Notes under the pieces: model-generated
The model's input: the letters and a program-made list of their open reading frames with translations, nothing else
Databases searched by the model: none
What the model was told of the DNA's origin: nothing
Program-made: the position numbers and the translations under genes
Shown: positions 1 to 6,228 of the stretch, piece after piece
How positions within the stretch are numbered: the first letter of the stretch is position 1
Layout: the number at the start of each line of letters is the position of its first letter
Assembly (NCBI GenBank): GCA_012728025.1
Contig: JAAYFX010000026.1
Location: 1-8,567, forward strand
From: Clostridiales bacterium
GTDB lineage: Bacteria > Bacillota > Clostridia > Oscillospirales > Oscillospiraceae
Length of the DNA: 8,567 nucleotides
Direction: 5' to 3'

Positions 1-17
1 CCCGCCGTATAATATTA

Positions 18-788
18 TCACTTATCTTCTTTCTTTTCCGCAGAAAACCACAAGGGCAGGGCATAAAGAAAAACTCCGCCGGCAATGTTGCCCATCGAAA
101 CCCAAAAAAGATTTTTTGCCATGGCGGCAAAGTCGGATTTGGGCAGAAGCATGGCGGAAAAGGAGAAGCTTGCCATGTTTGCAATGGAGTGCTCAAGTCC
201 CAAAAGCACAAAGCCTAAGATAACTATAAAAATGATGAGAGCCTTTGCCCCCTCGGATTTCAGGCGATAGCTTGAAAAAACACCAATGCAGACAAGAAGG
301 TTGCAAAGAGCCCCTTTTATGAAAAGAGTGTACCAAGGGGAGTAAAGCTTTGTTTCAAAAGACAGGGATATATAAGATATAATCTGGGGGCTGATGGTGC
401 CGGATAAAGAAAAGAGGGCGCAGAGAAAAAGGATGCCGATAAAGTTTCCCAAATAGCAAAAAAGCCAGACCCTAAGCACGTCGGAGATACGGCAGTCTCT
501 CTCAAAGAAGGAAATAGCCATAATCATGCTGGAGCCTGTAAAAAGCTCTCCGCCTATAAGGACTATCATGATAAGGGCGGAGGAAAAGGCGCAGGCGGAT
601 AAAAGCTTTGCGGCCTCTGGATTGTGCGGAAAGAAAAGCCCTCCGCAAACACCGGATAAAAGGGTTCCGATAACGATAAAAAACCCCGCATGCATGGCAC
701 GGCAGATAAAGCGCAGGGGAGAGCGGCGGGAAAATGAAACCTTTTCACAGCCGGAGCTTGCCACTATATGAACAGTTTCTCGGGTCAT
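18..788 (-). CDS. Formate/nitrite transporter (FNT) family channel protein
   Basis: A 256-residue membrane protein of the FNT family, pentameric channels in the inner membrane that move small monovalent anions such as formate, nitrite or hydrosulfide. Seen in the sequence: about six hydrophobic segments; the GGELFTGS loop at residues 79-86, matching the family's broken-helix motif; KGALCN at 158-163, matching the second half-repeat; LGLEHSIANM at 196-205 with the pore histidine H200; and GNIAGG at 233-238. The length is normal for the family. The start is supported by AGGAGG at 794-799, five bases from the ATG at 788. It is transcribed away from the T-box/ABC operon and has no partner gene in the window. 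The substrate cannot be read from sequence. A fermentative host makes formate a reasonable guess, but nitrite or HS- remain possible. Family assignment is firm; substrate is open. Confidence 0.93.
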   Translation of the reverse strand: MTRETVHIVASSGCEKVSFSRRSPLRFICRAMHAGFFIVIGTLLSGVCGGLFFPHNPEAAKLLSACAFSSALIMIVLIGGELFTGSSMIMAISFFERDCRISDVLRVWLFCYLGNFIGILFLCALFSLSGTISPQIISYISLSFETKLYSPWYTLFIKGALCNLLVCIGVFSSYRLKSEGAKALIIFIVILGFVLLGLEHSIANMASFSFSAMLLPKSDFAAMAKNLFWVSMGNIAGGVFLYALPLWFSAEKKEDK

Positions 789-829
789 AAGGTCCTCCTA
801 TGGACATAAGAATAAAAACAGTATTCCGC

Positions 830-838
830 ATTTTACCA
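830..838 (-). promoter_or_regulatory. Candidate extended -10 promoter for the FNT gene
   Basis: On the minus strand the bases read TGG followed by TAAAAT (830-835 is the hexamer), which fits an extended -10 element with 5 of 6 consensus bases. No good -35 lies at the right distance. It would start transcription near 823, about 35 bases before the FNT start codon. Position is sensible but the match is weak. Confidence 0.3.
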
Positions 839-885
839 CAAGTTTTTAGCTTTTGCACGAAAAAAATTCTTACAAAAAGTTTCTA

Positions 886-914
886 TTGACAATAAAGCCG
901 GCTTGCTTTATAAT
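886..914 (+). promoter_or_regulatory. Strong sigma-A promoter of the T-box/ABC transporter operon
   Basis: A perfect -35 hexamer TTGACA (886-891) is separated by exactly 17 bases from a perfect -10 hexamer TATAAT (909-914). Transcription should start near 920-922, just upstream of the T-box leader. A consensus promoter fits a leader-controlled operon in which initiation is strong and the decision is made by attenuation. Confidence 0.9.
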
Positions 915-920
915 TCAAGC

Positions 921-1190
921 AATTAAAAAAACAAACCTTTGATTCAGATTAGTAGCTTTTTGTTTAGCCTTAAAGAGAGTCGCAGGCGGTGTGATTGCGG
1001 CAGGACGGCAAAGGGTGAATGGACTGATGAGGGCAGACGAAAGCCTTTTGGCGAGTAGTAGCTGACGGGAACCGGACCCGTTATCCAGCCGGCACGTATT
1101 AATGTGCGTGAAACGAGAGGGCGCTTTGCGCCAACTTGGGTGGTACCGCAGGAAATTTGTCTTGTCCCAGTTTTGGGGCAGGGCTTTTTT
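921..1190 (+). ncRNA. T-box riboswitch leader, tryptophan (UGG) specifier
   Basis: A tRNA-sensing transcription-attenuation leader. Seen directly: the AGTA bulge of the specifier loop at 951-954; a 7-bp helix 956-962/1009-1015 above it; a GAGAG element at 975-979; an apical helix 979-985/995-1001 enclosing a GGTGTGA loop (988-994), the conserved stem I loop that meets the tRNA elbow; the specifier triplet TGG at 1020-1022 followed by A; stem III helix 1065-1069/1077-1081 followed by the conserved GTTATC; further hairpins at 1092-1107 and 1120-1132; the T-box core GGGTGGTACCGC at 1138-1149; and a terminator at 1161-1190. In this family uncharged tRNA pairs through its anticodon with the specifier and through its NCCA end with the TGGN bulge, stabilising the antiterminator. 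UGG predicts tRNA-Trp, in agreement with the TrpXYZ-type importer downstream. The T-box identity is near certain; the specifier call is strong but rests on manual folding. Confidence 0.93.
1161..1190 (+). terminator. T-box intrinsic terminator
   Basis: An 8-bp stem 1161-1168/1175-1182 (with U-G pairs) around a six-base loop is followed by a T-run at 1185-1190 and further Ts. It lies directly after the T-box core, so it is the alternative fold to the antiterminator: formed when tRNA-Trp is charged, disrupted when it is not. Confidence 0.88.
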
Positions 1191-1212
1191 GTTTTGAAGG
1201 GAGAAAAGCAAG

Positions 1213-1248
1213 ATGAAAATAAAAATAAGCGGGCGATGGCGGGGCTGA
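1213..1248 (+). CDS. Possible 11-residue leader peptide with one Trp codon
   Basis: An ATG at 1213 opens a frame encoding MKIKISGRWRG and stops at TGA 1246-1248. An AGGGAG ribosome-binding sequence at 1198-1203 sits nine bases upstream, which is proper spacing. It lies only in the read-through (antiterminated) transcript, and contains a single TGG codon three codons before the stop. It could be a translated upstream frame that tunes trpX expression, or a chance frame in a purine-rich spacer. There is no second Trp codon and no visible attenuator hairpin after it, so the evidence is limited to start, ribosome site and position. Confidence 0.25.
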   Translation: MKIKISGRWRG

Positions 1249-1324
1249 AAAAGACCTGTGTGAAAAGTCCATACCCATACAAGAAATGGAGAAAAAGAGA
1301 ACTACCGACAGGTTATCGCTTAAA

Positions 1325-1330
1325 AGGAGA
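1325..1330 (+). promoter_or_regulatory. Ribosome-binding site fixing the trpX start at 1340
   Basis: AGGAGA lies nine bases upstream of ATG 1340. The longer in-frame start at 1286 has no comparable site and would place 18 charged residues before the lipoprotein signal, so 1340 is chosen. Confidence 0.8.
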
Positions 1331-1339
1331 ATAATTAAT

Positions 1340-2311
1340 ATGAAAAAACTAAACTTTAAAAAACTTGGCTGTTTTGCCCTTGCCCTATCTATGGGCCTGT
1401 CCCTTTCTGCCTGCACGAAGGCAGAGTCAAAGCCCTATGTCATAGGCATCTCACAATACGGCGAACACGCATCTTTGGATAATTGCCGAGAGGGTTTTCT
1501 TCTGGGCCTTGAAGAAGCGGGGCTTAAAGAGGGGGAGGACTTTACGGTCATTTACCAGAATGCCGCCTTTGATGACAATATTGCCATACAAATAGGCCAG
1601 AGCTTTTCTGCTGAAAATGTTGACCTTATGTGCGCAATTGCAACCCCTTCGGCAACAGCCTGCTATGCCGCCGCTGAGGATAAGGACATCCCTGTTATCT
1701 TCACTGCCATAACAGACCCCGAAGCCGCCCACCTTGACAGCGGCAATGTTACAGGAACCTCCGACAAGCTGCCTGTGGAGGCTCAGCTCGACCTTATCCG
1801 CAAAATGCAGCCCGAGGCTAAAACCATTGGCATAATTTACACCACAAGCGAGCCGAACTCCGTTTCCGCCATTGCGGAATATGAGGAAAAGGCAGAAGCC
1901 TATGGCTTTACCATAGAAACTTTGGGCGTAAGCGCTCAGTCAGAGGTGACTCAGGCTGCCGACACCCTTATTTCCCGTGGGGTAGACTGCCTTTCAAACC
2001 TTACGGATAACAATGTTGTGGGTGTTTTGGCCTCTATTTTAGAAAAAACCGGAGAAGCCGGCATCCCCGTCTACGGCTCCGAGGTGGAGCAGGTTAAAAT
2101 CGGCTGTGCTGCGGCGGCGGGAATTGATTATATTAAGCTTGGCAAACAGACAGGCGCCATGGCGGCAAAAGTACTTAAGGACGAGGCTACCTGCAAGGAA
2201 ATTCCTTTTGAAACCATCAGCGAATACGGTGTGTATGTAAACCGTGAAGCCTGCGGCACATTGGGGATGGAAATTCCCGAAGATATAGCCGCTGTCGCCA
2301 TAGAGTCATAA
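1340..2311 (+). CDS. trpX: ABC transporter substrate-binding lipoprotein, TrpX-type
   Basis: A 323-residue extracytoplasmic binding protein of the ABC_sub_bind family that delivers ligand, here predicted to be tryptophan, to the permease encoded next. It starts with a lipoprotein signal: basic residues, a hydrophobic run, and lipobox LSAC with the lipidated cysteine at C25. The mature part opens with YVIGISQYGEHASLDNC (33-49), and carries family-like blocks ATPSA (101-105), TAITDPEAA (122-130), NVTGTSD (136-142) and IGIIYTTSEPNS (163-174), i.e. two alpha/beta lobes of a periplasmic-binding fold. It is first in a three-gene operon under a UGG T-box, which is the main reason for assigning tryptophan. 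Binding proteins of this family also serve other ligands, so the substrate is inferred from regulation rather than from binding-site residues. Confidence 0.87.
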   Translation: MKKLNFKKLGCFALALSMGLSLSACTKAESKPYVIGISQYGEHASLDNCREGFLLGLEEAGLKEGEDFTVIYQNAAFDDNIAIQIGQSFSAENVDLMCAIATPSATACYAAAEDKDIPVIFTAITDPEAAHLDSGNVTGTSDKLPVEAQLDLIRKMQPEAKTIGIIYTTSEPNSVSAIAEYEEKAEAYGFTIETLGVSAQSEVTQAADTLISRGVDCLSNLTDNNVVGVLASILEKTGEAGIPVYGSEVEQVKIGCAAAAGIDYIKLGKQTGAMAAKVLKDEATCKEIPFETISEYGVYVNREACGTLGMEIPEDIAAVAIES

Positions 2312-2365
2312 AGACTTAAGATAGGAACGGGAACTTTAAGCAAGAGGTATATTGGAGGAATAAGA

Positions 2366-3250
2366 ATGCTGGAAATGGTAGTCAGCACCTTAACACAAGG
2401 TCTGATTTATGCTTTTATAGCCTACGGAGTTTATATAACATATTCTATACTTGACTTTCCCGACCTTACAACGGACGGCAGCTTCCCTTTGGGGGCTGCC
2501 GTTACGGCGGTTTTGCTGTCTAAGGGCTGTGACCCCTACCTTACCTTAGCGGCCGCCCTTTTGGCGGGGGCCTTGGCAGGATTTTTCACAGGGTTTATCC
2601 ATGTGAAGCTCCATATTCGTGACCTTTTGGCGGGAATAATCACCATGACGGCGCTGTTTTCTATAAACCTTCAAATCGGCGGCTCAAACCTTATAATACC
2701 CCGCACAACGGACACAATTTTTTCCGCCGCCCCCACCATGGCAGTTTTTGGCGGCCTTTCCCTGCTTTACAGAAAACTTATAGTGGTATGCCTTTTGGCC
2801 CTTATATTTAAAATTTTGCTAGACTTATATTTTTCCACAAAATCCGGTCTTTTGCTTCGTGCCGCCGGCGATAACGCAAATCTTGTCACAGCTTTGGCAC
2901 AGGACAAGGGAAGGGTAAAAATTTTGGGCCTTGTGATTTCAAACTCCCTGATTGCCTTGGCGGGAGCCATAGTCTGCCATGAGCAGCGAAGCTTTTCCGC
3001 CACCATGGGAACAGGGCAGGTGGTGTTCGGCCTTGCCAGCGTTATAATCGGCATCTCACTTTTCCGAAAGCTTAGCTTTGTGCGGGGAACAACGGCGGTA
3101 ATAATCGGCAGCATCTTATACAAAGCCTGCATAAGCGCCGCCTTGAGCTTAGGGCTTCCCGCAAACCTTTTAAAGCTTGTAACCGCTGTTTTGTTTTTAC
3201 TGGTGCTGGTGTTTTCCGGACGTCGGGGAGAGGAGATTATCCGTGCTTGA
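2366..3250 (+). CDS. trpY: ABC transporter permease, TrpY-type
   Basis: A 294-residue integral membrane subunit of the branched-chain-type permease family (BPD_transp_2), forming the channel of the importer as a presumed dimer. About eight hydrophobic segments can be seen. The block ILDFPDLTTDGSFPLGAA (28-45) is characteristic of permeases paired with ABC_sub_bind proteins. GGAGG at 2354-2358 sits seven bases before the ATG. The gene begins 54 bases after trpX and its last eight bases overlap the start of the ATPase gene, so the three are co-transcribed and the last two probably translationally coupled. Membrane role is firm; tryptophan specificity follows from the T-box. Confidence 0.88.
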   Translation: MLEMVVSTLTQGLIYAFIAYGVYITYSILDFPDLTTDGSFPLGAAVTAVLLSKGCDPYLTLAAALLAGALAGFFTGFIHVKLHIRDLLAGIITMTALFSINLQIGGSNLIIPRTTDTIFSAAPTMAVFGGLSLLYRKLIVVCLLALIFKILLDLYFSTKSGLLLRAAGDNANLVTALAQDKGRVKILGLVISNSLIALAGAIVCHEQRSFSATMGTGQVVFGLASVIIGISLFRKLSFVRGTTAVIIGSILYKACISAALSLGLPANLLKLVTAVLFLLVLVFSGRRGEEIIRA

Positions 3251-4028
3251 AATTAAGAATGTAACAAAAATTTTCAATTCCGGCGAGGCGACGGAGCATA
3301 GGCTTTTCCAAGACTTTGAGCTTTCCGTTGAGGATGGGGAGTTTGTCTCTGTGGTGGGTGGAAACGGTAGCGGCAAAACCTCCCTTTTAAACATAATCTG
3401 CGGCAATCTTCCCATAGAGCGGGGAGACGTTTTGATAGACGGCAAAAGCATAGCCAAGGAAAAAGACTTTGTTCGATGCCGCCGAATTGGCAGGGTTCAC
3501 CAAAATCCGGCCATGGGCACAGCGCCAAACCTTACCGTACTGGAAAACCTCTCTTTGGCGAACAACAAGGGAAAAAGATTTGGCCTTAGCTTTGGAATAA
3601 ACAGGAGAAGGAAGGGCTTTTACTGTGAGCAACTTGCAGATTTGGGACTGGGTCTTGAAGATAAGCTTGATGTAAAAATGGGCGCCTTATCCGGAGGACA
3701 AAGGCAGGCCATTTCACTTTTGATGGCAAGCCTAACCCCTATTGATTTTCTGGTGTTGGATGAGCATACAGCGGCGTTGGACCCTAAAACTGCCGAGGTT
3801 ATAATGCTGCTCACAGACAGGCTGATTCGGGAAAAAAAGCTTACGGCAATCATGGTGACCCACAATCTGCGCTATGCCTTGGAATATGGCAGCAGGCTTA
3901 TTATGATGGATAGGGGTACTGTGGTTTTGGATAAAAAGGGTGATGAAAAAGCTCGGCTTTGCTCCGATGAGGTTTTTGAAGAGTTTAACAAAATGAGCAT
4001 TAGAGTTTCGGATGGGGAATTAAATTAA
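3243..4028 (+). CDS. trpZ: ABC transporter ATP-binding protein, TrpZ-type
   Basis: A 261-residue cytoplasmic ATPase that powers the importer. All catalytic elements are present: Walker A GGNGSGKT at 39-46, Q-loop Q87, signature LSGGQ at 149-153, Walker B LVLDE at 170-174 with catalytic E174, D-loop ALD at 178-180 and switch histidine H207. The LDEHTAALDPKTA string is typical of ATPases that accompany ABC_sub_bind permeases. Translation starts at GTG 3243, with AGGAG at 3231-3235 seven bases upstream, overlapping the permease stop by eight bases. It ends at 4028, directly before the hypA remnant; the C-terminus looks complete. It is the last intact gene before the terminator at 4221. Confidence 0.92.
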   Translation: MLEIKNVTKIFNSGEATEHRLFQDFELSVEDGEFVSVVGGNGSGKTSLLNIICGNLPIERGDVLIDGKSIAKEKDFVRCRRIGRVHQNPAMGTAPNLTVLENLSLANNKGKRFGLSFGINRRRKGFYCEQLADLGLGLEDKLDVKMGALSGGQRQAISLLMASLTPIDFLVLDEHTAALDPKTAEVIMLLTDRLIREKKLTAIMVTHNLRYALEYGSRLIMMDRGTVVLDKKGDEKARLCSDEVFEEFNKMSIRVSDGELN

Positions 4029-4210
4029 TACAGAGATAAAGCAGGGCGGCAGGCCATTGTGCTGAAACCATAGTCGCAACGGCAAAATGCCATGACTGCG
4101 GCACAGTTTTCAATGTGGTTGAAAACGAGGGCTACTGCCCCAAATGCCGAAGCTATGACAAGGGCCTTGTCTGCGGGCAGGAGTTTTTAATTAAGGAAAT
4201 AATGGTCTAA
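4029..4210 (+). pseudogene. Degraded hypA remnant (zinc-ribbon end of HypA nickel chaperone)
   Basis: The frame ending at TAA 4208-4210 encodes KCHDCGTVFNVV, then YCPKCRSYDKGLVCGQEFLIKEI. These are two CxxC pairs (codons at 4088/4097 and 4136/4145) and the FLIKEI tail that mark the zinc domain and C-terminus of HypA, which inserts nickel in [NiFe]-hydrogenase maturation. No ATG, GTG or TTG precedes the first CxxC in this frame; it is closed by a TAA at 4037-4039. Upstream, another frame (4029-4067) reads on in a HypA-like way (AIVLK) and would join ETIVATAKC if one base were restored near 4064-4068, so a one-base deletion is likely. The N-terminal nickel-binding part is absent because the ATPase gene ends at 4028. 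I read it as a scar; a standalone zinc-ribbon protein is unlikely without a start. Confidence 0.68.
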
Positions 4211-4220
4211 AACTTTAGGG

Positions 4221-4265
4221 TATAAGAAAAGGCGCAGGGCAAAAAGCCCTGCGCCTTTTCTTATA
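4221..4265. terminator. Bidirectional intrinsic terminator
   Basis: A perfect 20-bp stem, 4221-4240 with 4246-4265, encloses an AAAAA loop. The GC-rich core (GGCGCAGGGC) is flanked by an A-rich 5' arm and a T-rich 3' arm, so either strand gives a hairpin followed by U-rich RNA. It lies between the importer operon (plus) and the secreted glycosidase gene (minus), and probably ends both. Confidence 0.93.
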
Positions 4266-4281
4266 TTGGATAGTTAAGCTT

Positions 4282-4336
4282 AAAACCATGCTGCATAAAA
4301 GCCTTACAGCTTTAAGAAGTGACCGCCCATGGTTTT
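4282..4336. repeat. Inverted repeat with nested small hairpin
   Basis: AAAACCATG (4282-4290) is matched by its exact complement CATGGTTTT (4328-4336). Inside lies a second short palindrome, AAAGC (4298-4302) with GCTTT (4309-4313). The element sits in the 103 bases between the shared terminator and the end of the minus-strand glycosidase gene, so it would be in that gene's 3' untranslated RNA. The 37-base spacing makes a long interrupted stem. No function can be assigned. Confidence 0.35.
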
Positions 4337-4368
4337 CAAAAATACACATTGGCAAAGAACTAGAACCC

Positions 4369-6042
4369 TCAGTCAACAAAAACCTGTAAGGTAGCGGTGA
4401 GGTTTCTGCCCGAGGAGCGGATATAGCTGCCCTTATAATACATGGCTGTTGAGGCCCCGCCGTCCATATTAATAGCGTCAACACAGCCCAGAGTATGCAT
4501 CATTTCACGCATCTTTTGTATGGTGGCTGATTGAACAGAGACCAAAACAAGTTTTCCGTCAGGCAGGGTTCCCACAGCGGTTCTTGGTGTGGAGGCTGTT
4601 GTAAAGCGAGCCTCTGAAAAGCCCTCGTCAAGATAGGTTTCTATGGCAGAGCCTTTAACAAGTCTTGGTGCGCCGGATATAAGGGATTTAAGCCCTTCGG
4701 CAGAAAAGCCTTCTTCATCAGCCTTGAAAAGATATGGTGTAAGGGAAACCTTATCGCCTATTTCTGGAGCTGTGTAGTAACTGGTGGAGGTATAGTCCCC
4801 TCCGAGCCACAGGATATAGCCATCTTCGGGGATGGAAAGAGAATCTCCTGCATAGCAGGGTGAAACTGAAGAAACTCTGCCGTTTGTAATGGTTACCGCC
4901 GTTGCGTCTGTTTTTATGTTGAGCACAGAGCCATAGGCGGGAGTGTAGATAACGGAGTTTGAATAGGTTTGAGCAATAGAGTTTAATTCATAGCAAGGCC
5001 ATTTTTTGACCTCATTTCCCTCAACTGCCACATTGAAAAAGAAAGCGGGACGGCCTGCCACAACCTTGTTATCCTCGGTGAAGCCAAAGGAGGAAAGCCC
5101 CGAAACGCCATATACAAACTGTCCGTTACTCATGATGTGCCCAATGGGGATTTTAAAGCTTTCATAGGCTTCAAAGAAATTTGCATTTATTACGGCTGCT
5201 GCTCCCGATTGAGAAACAATGCTTGAAAAGGGGGCCGTTGCCCCTATGGTATTTGAAACCAGTGCGGATTTTACGGACACACGGGAGTTATTAAGGTTTA
5301 CCGTTATAATATCCGCCGTCACTCCGGCAACTGTCTTTTTTTCATAGCTTATGGTGGAGCTGTCATAGGGAACATAATTATAAACAAGTTGTCCGCTTAA
5401 AACACCGTTTTTATCCCCTTGTGACTTTGTGAAAACCCCAGCGGAAACAAGTTTTTCCGCTAGAGAAATTGACTGAGCCTTAAGAGGACAGGTAAGAGCG
5501 CAAAAAGATAAATCAACCATGTCGCCTCTATTTAGAGGAGCAGTGGAAAGAGAAGAGGCGGCAGAGGGGCTTATTAGCCCAAAGCCGGCGGAATCAGAAA
5601 GAGCGGCGTTCCAAGAAAAATCACCGGCAGCATCGTTGTAGCCCAAGGCCCGCAGAAGGAAGGTCACATAACTTTTGCCGTCGATAACATCGTCGGGACT
5701 GAAACTCTCGGCTCCCGTTCCCTTTGTATAGCCCTTATAAAGACCGTAGGAAACATATTTGTCCGCCCAAGGGGGGACATCTTTAAGGTTGTGTTTTCCC
5801 TCGAAAGAGAGGGCTGCCTGTTCTTCGCCCAAAAGACGTATAAGCATTATAAGTCCCTGAATCCTTGTTGGAGGGCTGTCAAGGTCATAGCCGGAGCCTG
5901 TGCCCTTAAAAAGTCCAAGGGAATAAAGAGCGTCAGCATTTTTAAGAGACTCGGCAGAGCTTCCCGAGGCAAGGGCAGGGCAAGTGAGAACAAAGCTAAA
6001 GACAAGGACAATGGCAATAAGGCTTATGGCACTTTTCTTCAT
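4369..6042 (-). CDS. Secreted SLH-domain phosphodiester glycosidase (NAGPA-like) protein
   Basis: A 557-residue exported protein. Residues 1-25 form a signal peptide ending in ALA. Residues about 32-210 hold up to three degenerate S-layer-homology modules (for example NLKDVPPWADKYVSYGLYKG at 85-104, then ESFSPDDVIDG at 112-122), which usually bind secondary polymers of the Gram-positive wall. Residues about 235-557 match the phosphodiester glycosidase domain (NAGPA/DUF2233): AVINANFFEAY (283-293), SGAPRLVKG (456-464), TPRTAVGTLPDGKLVL (485-500) and NMDGGASTAMYY (525-536), the last being the conserved DGG block. Relatives cleave sugar-1-phosphodiesters such as GlcNAc-1-P links, so wall-polymer or exopolysaccharide turnover is a reasonable inference. 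AGGAG at 6050-6054 lies seven bases before the ATG. It is a single-gene unit. Domain assignment is firm; substrate unknown. Confidence 0.92.
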   Translation of the reverse strand: MKKSAISLIAIVLVFSFVLTCPALASGSSAESLKNADALYSLGLFKGTGSGYDLDSPPTRIQGLIMLIRLLGEEQAALSFEGKHNLKDVPPWADKYVSYGLYKGYTKGTGAESFSPDDVIDGKSYVTFLLRALGYNDAAGDFSWNAALSDSAGFGLISPSAASSLSTAPLNRGDMVDLSFCALTCPLKAQSISLAEKLVSAGVFTKSQGDKNGVLSGQLVYNYVPYDSSTISYEKKTVAGVTADIITVNLNNSRVSVKSALVSNTIGATAPFSSIVSQSGAAAVINANFFEAYESFKIPIGHIMSNGQFVYGVSGLSSFGFTEDNKVVAGRPAFFFNVAVEGNEVKKWPCYELNSIAQTYSNSVIYTPAYGSVLNIKTDATAVTITNGRVSSVSPCYAGDSLSIPEDGYILWLGGDYTSTSYYTAPEIGDKVSLTPYLFKADEEGFSAEGLKSLISGAPRLVKGSAIETYLDEGFSEARFTTASTPRTAVGTLPDGKLVLVSVQSATIQKMREMMHTLGCVDAINMDGGASTAMYYKGSYIRSSGRNLTATLQVFVD

Positions 6043-6080
6043 GGAAATACTCCTGTAAAAATAAAATATGTATGAAGCTA

Positions 6081-6109
6081 ATTTTAATACTTTATATGGT
6101 GAAAAGCAA
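6081..6109 (-). promoter_or_regulatory. Candidate promoter for the SLH glycosidase gene
   Basis: On the minus strand TAAAAT (6081-6086) is 17 bases from TTGCTT (6104-6109), giving 5 of 6 and 3 of 6 consensus matches. It would start transcription near 6074, about 30 bases before the start codon. An alternative is a perfect TTGACA at 6149-6154 (minus), but its -10 at 17 bases (TTTATC) is poor. The choice between them is uncertain. Confidence 0.3.
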
Positions 6110-6228
6110 GAAATTCGGAAGCTGTGATAAAATATTTTTCCGCTTAAATGTCAAAATGCTCTTTATTATCCGCTTGATTGTTATATAATGAGAAATAAGC
6201 TGGTATCTAAAGTTTATTAGATTGAATT

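Larger units (their letters stand above)
1191..1339 (+). other. Spacer between T-box terminator and trpX
   Basis: About 150 bases separate the attenuator from the first gene, longer than the leader needs. The stretch is purine-rich and holds a possible 11-codon frame (1213-1248) near its start and the trpX ribosome site at its end. I see no strong hairpin in it. Confidence 0.5.

Noticed and set aside
8..13. Plus-strand TATAAT at the left edge
   Set aside because: The -35 region would be outside the window and downstream lies the antisense of the FNT gene.
1019..1021. AUG (Met) as an alternative T-box specifier one base upstream of UGG
   Set aside because: UGG is followed by the usual A and fits the loop opposite the AGTA bulge, and the transporter type is TrpXYZ-like, not a MetNIQ-type methionine importer.
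1286..1339. Longer in-frame start for the substrate-binding lipoprotein at 1286
   Set aside because: It lacks a good ribosome site and would put 18 mostly charged residues ahead of a clear lipoprotein signal peptide; ATG 1340 has AGGAGA at nine bases.
4215..4484. 89-codon minus-strand frame over the terminator and the end of the glycosidase gene
   Set aside because: It overlaps the conserved C-terminus of the glycosidase in another frame and runs through the terminator; no recognisable protein features.
5980..6042. Lipobox reading of Cys21 in the SLH glycosidase signal peptide
   Set aside because: The residues before the cysteine are VLT; threonine at -1 does not fit a lipobox, while ALA at 23-25 fits ordinary signal peptidase cleavage.
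6184..6189. Plus-strand TATAAT in the azlD-glycosidase intergenic region
   Set aside because: No acceptable -35 at 16-18 bases and no plus-strand gene downstream.
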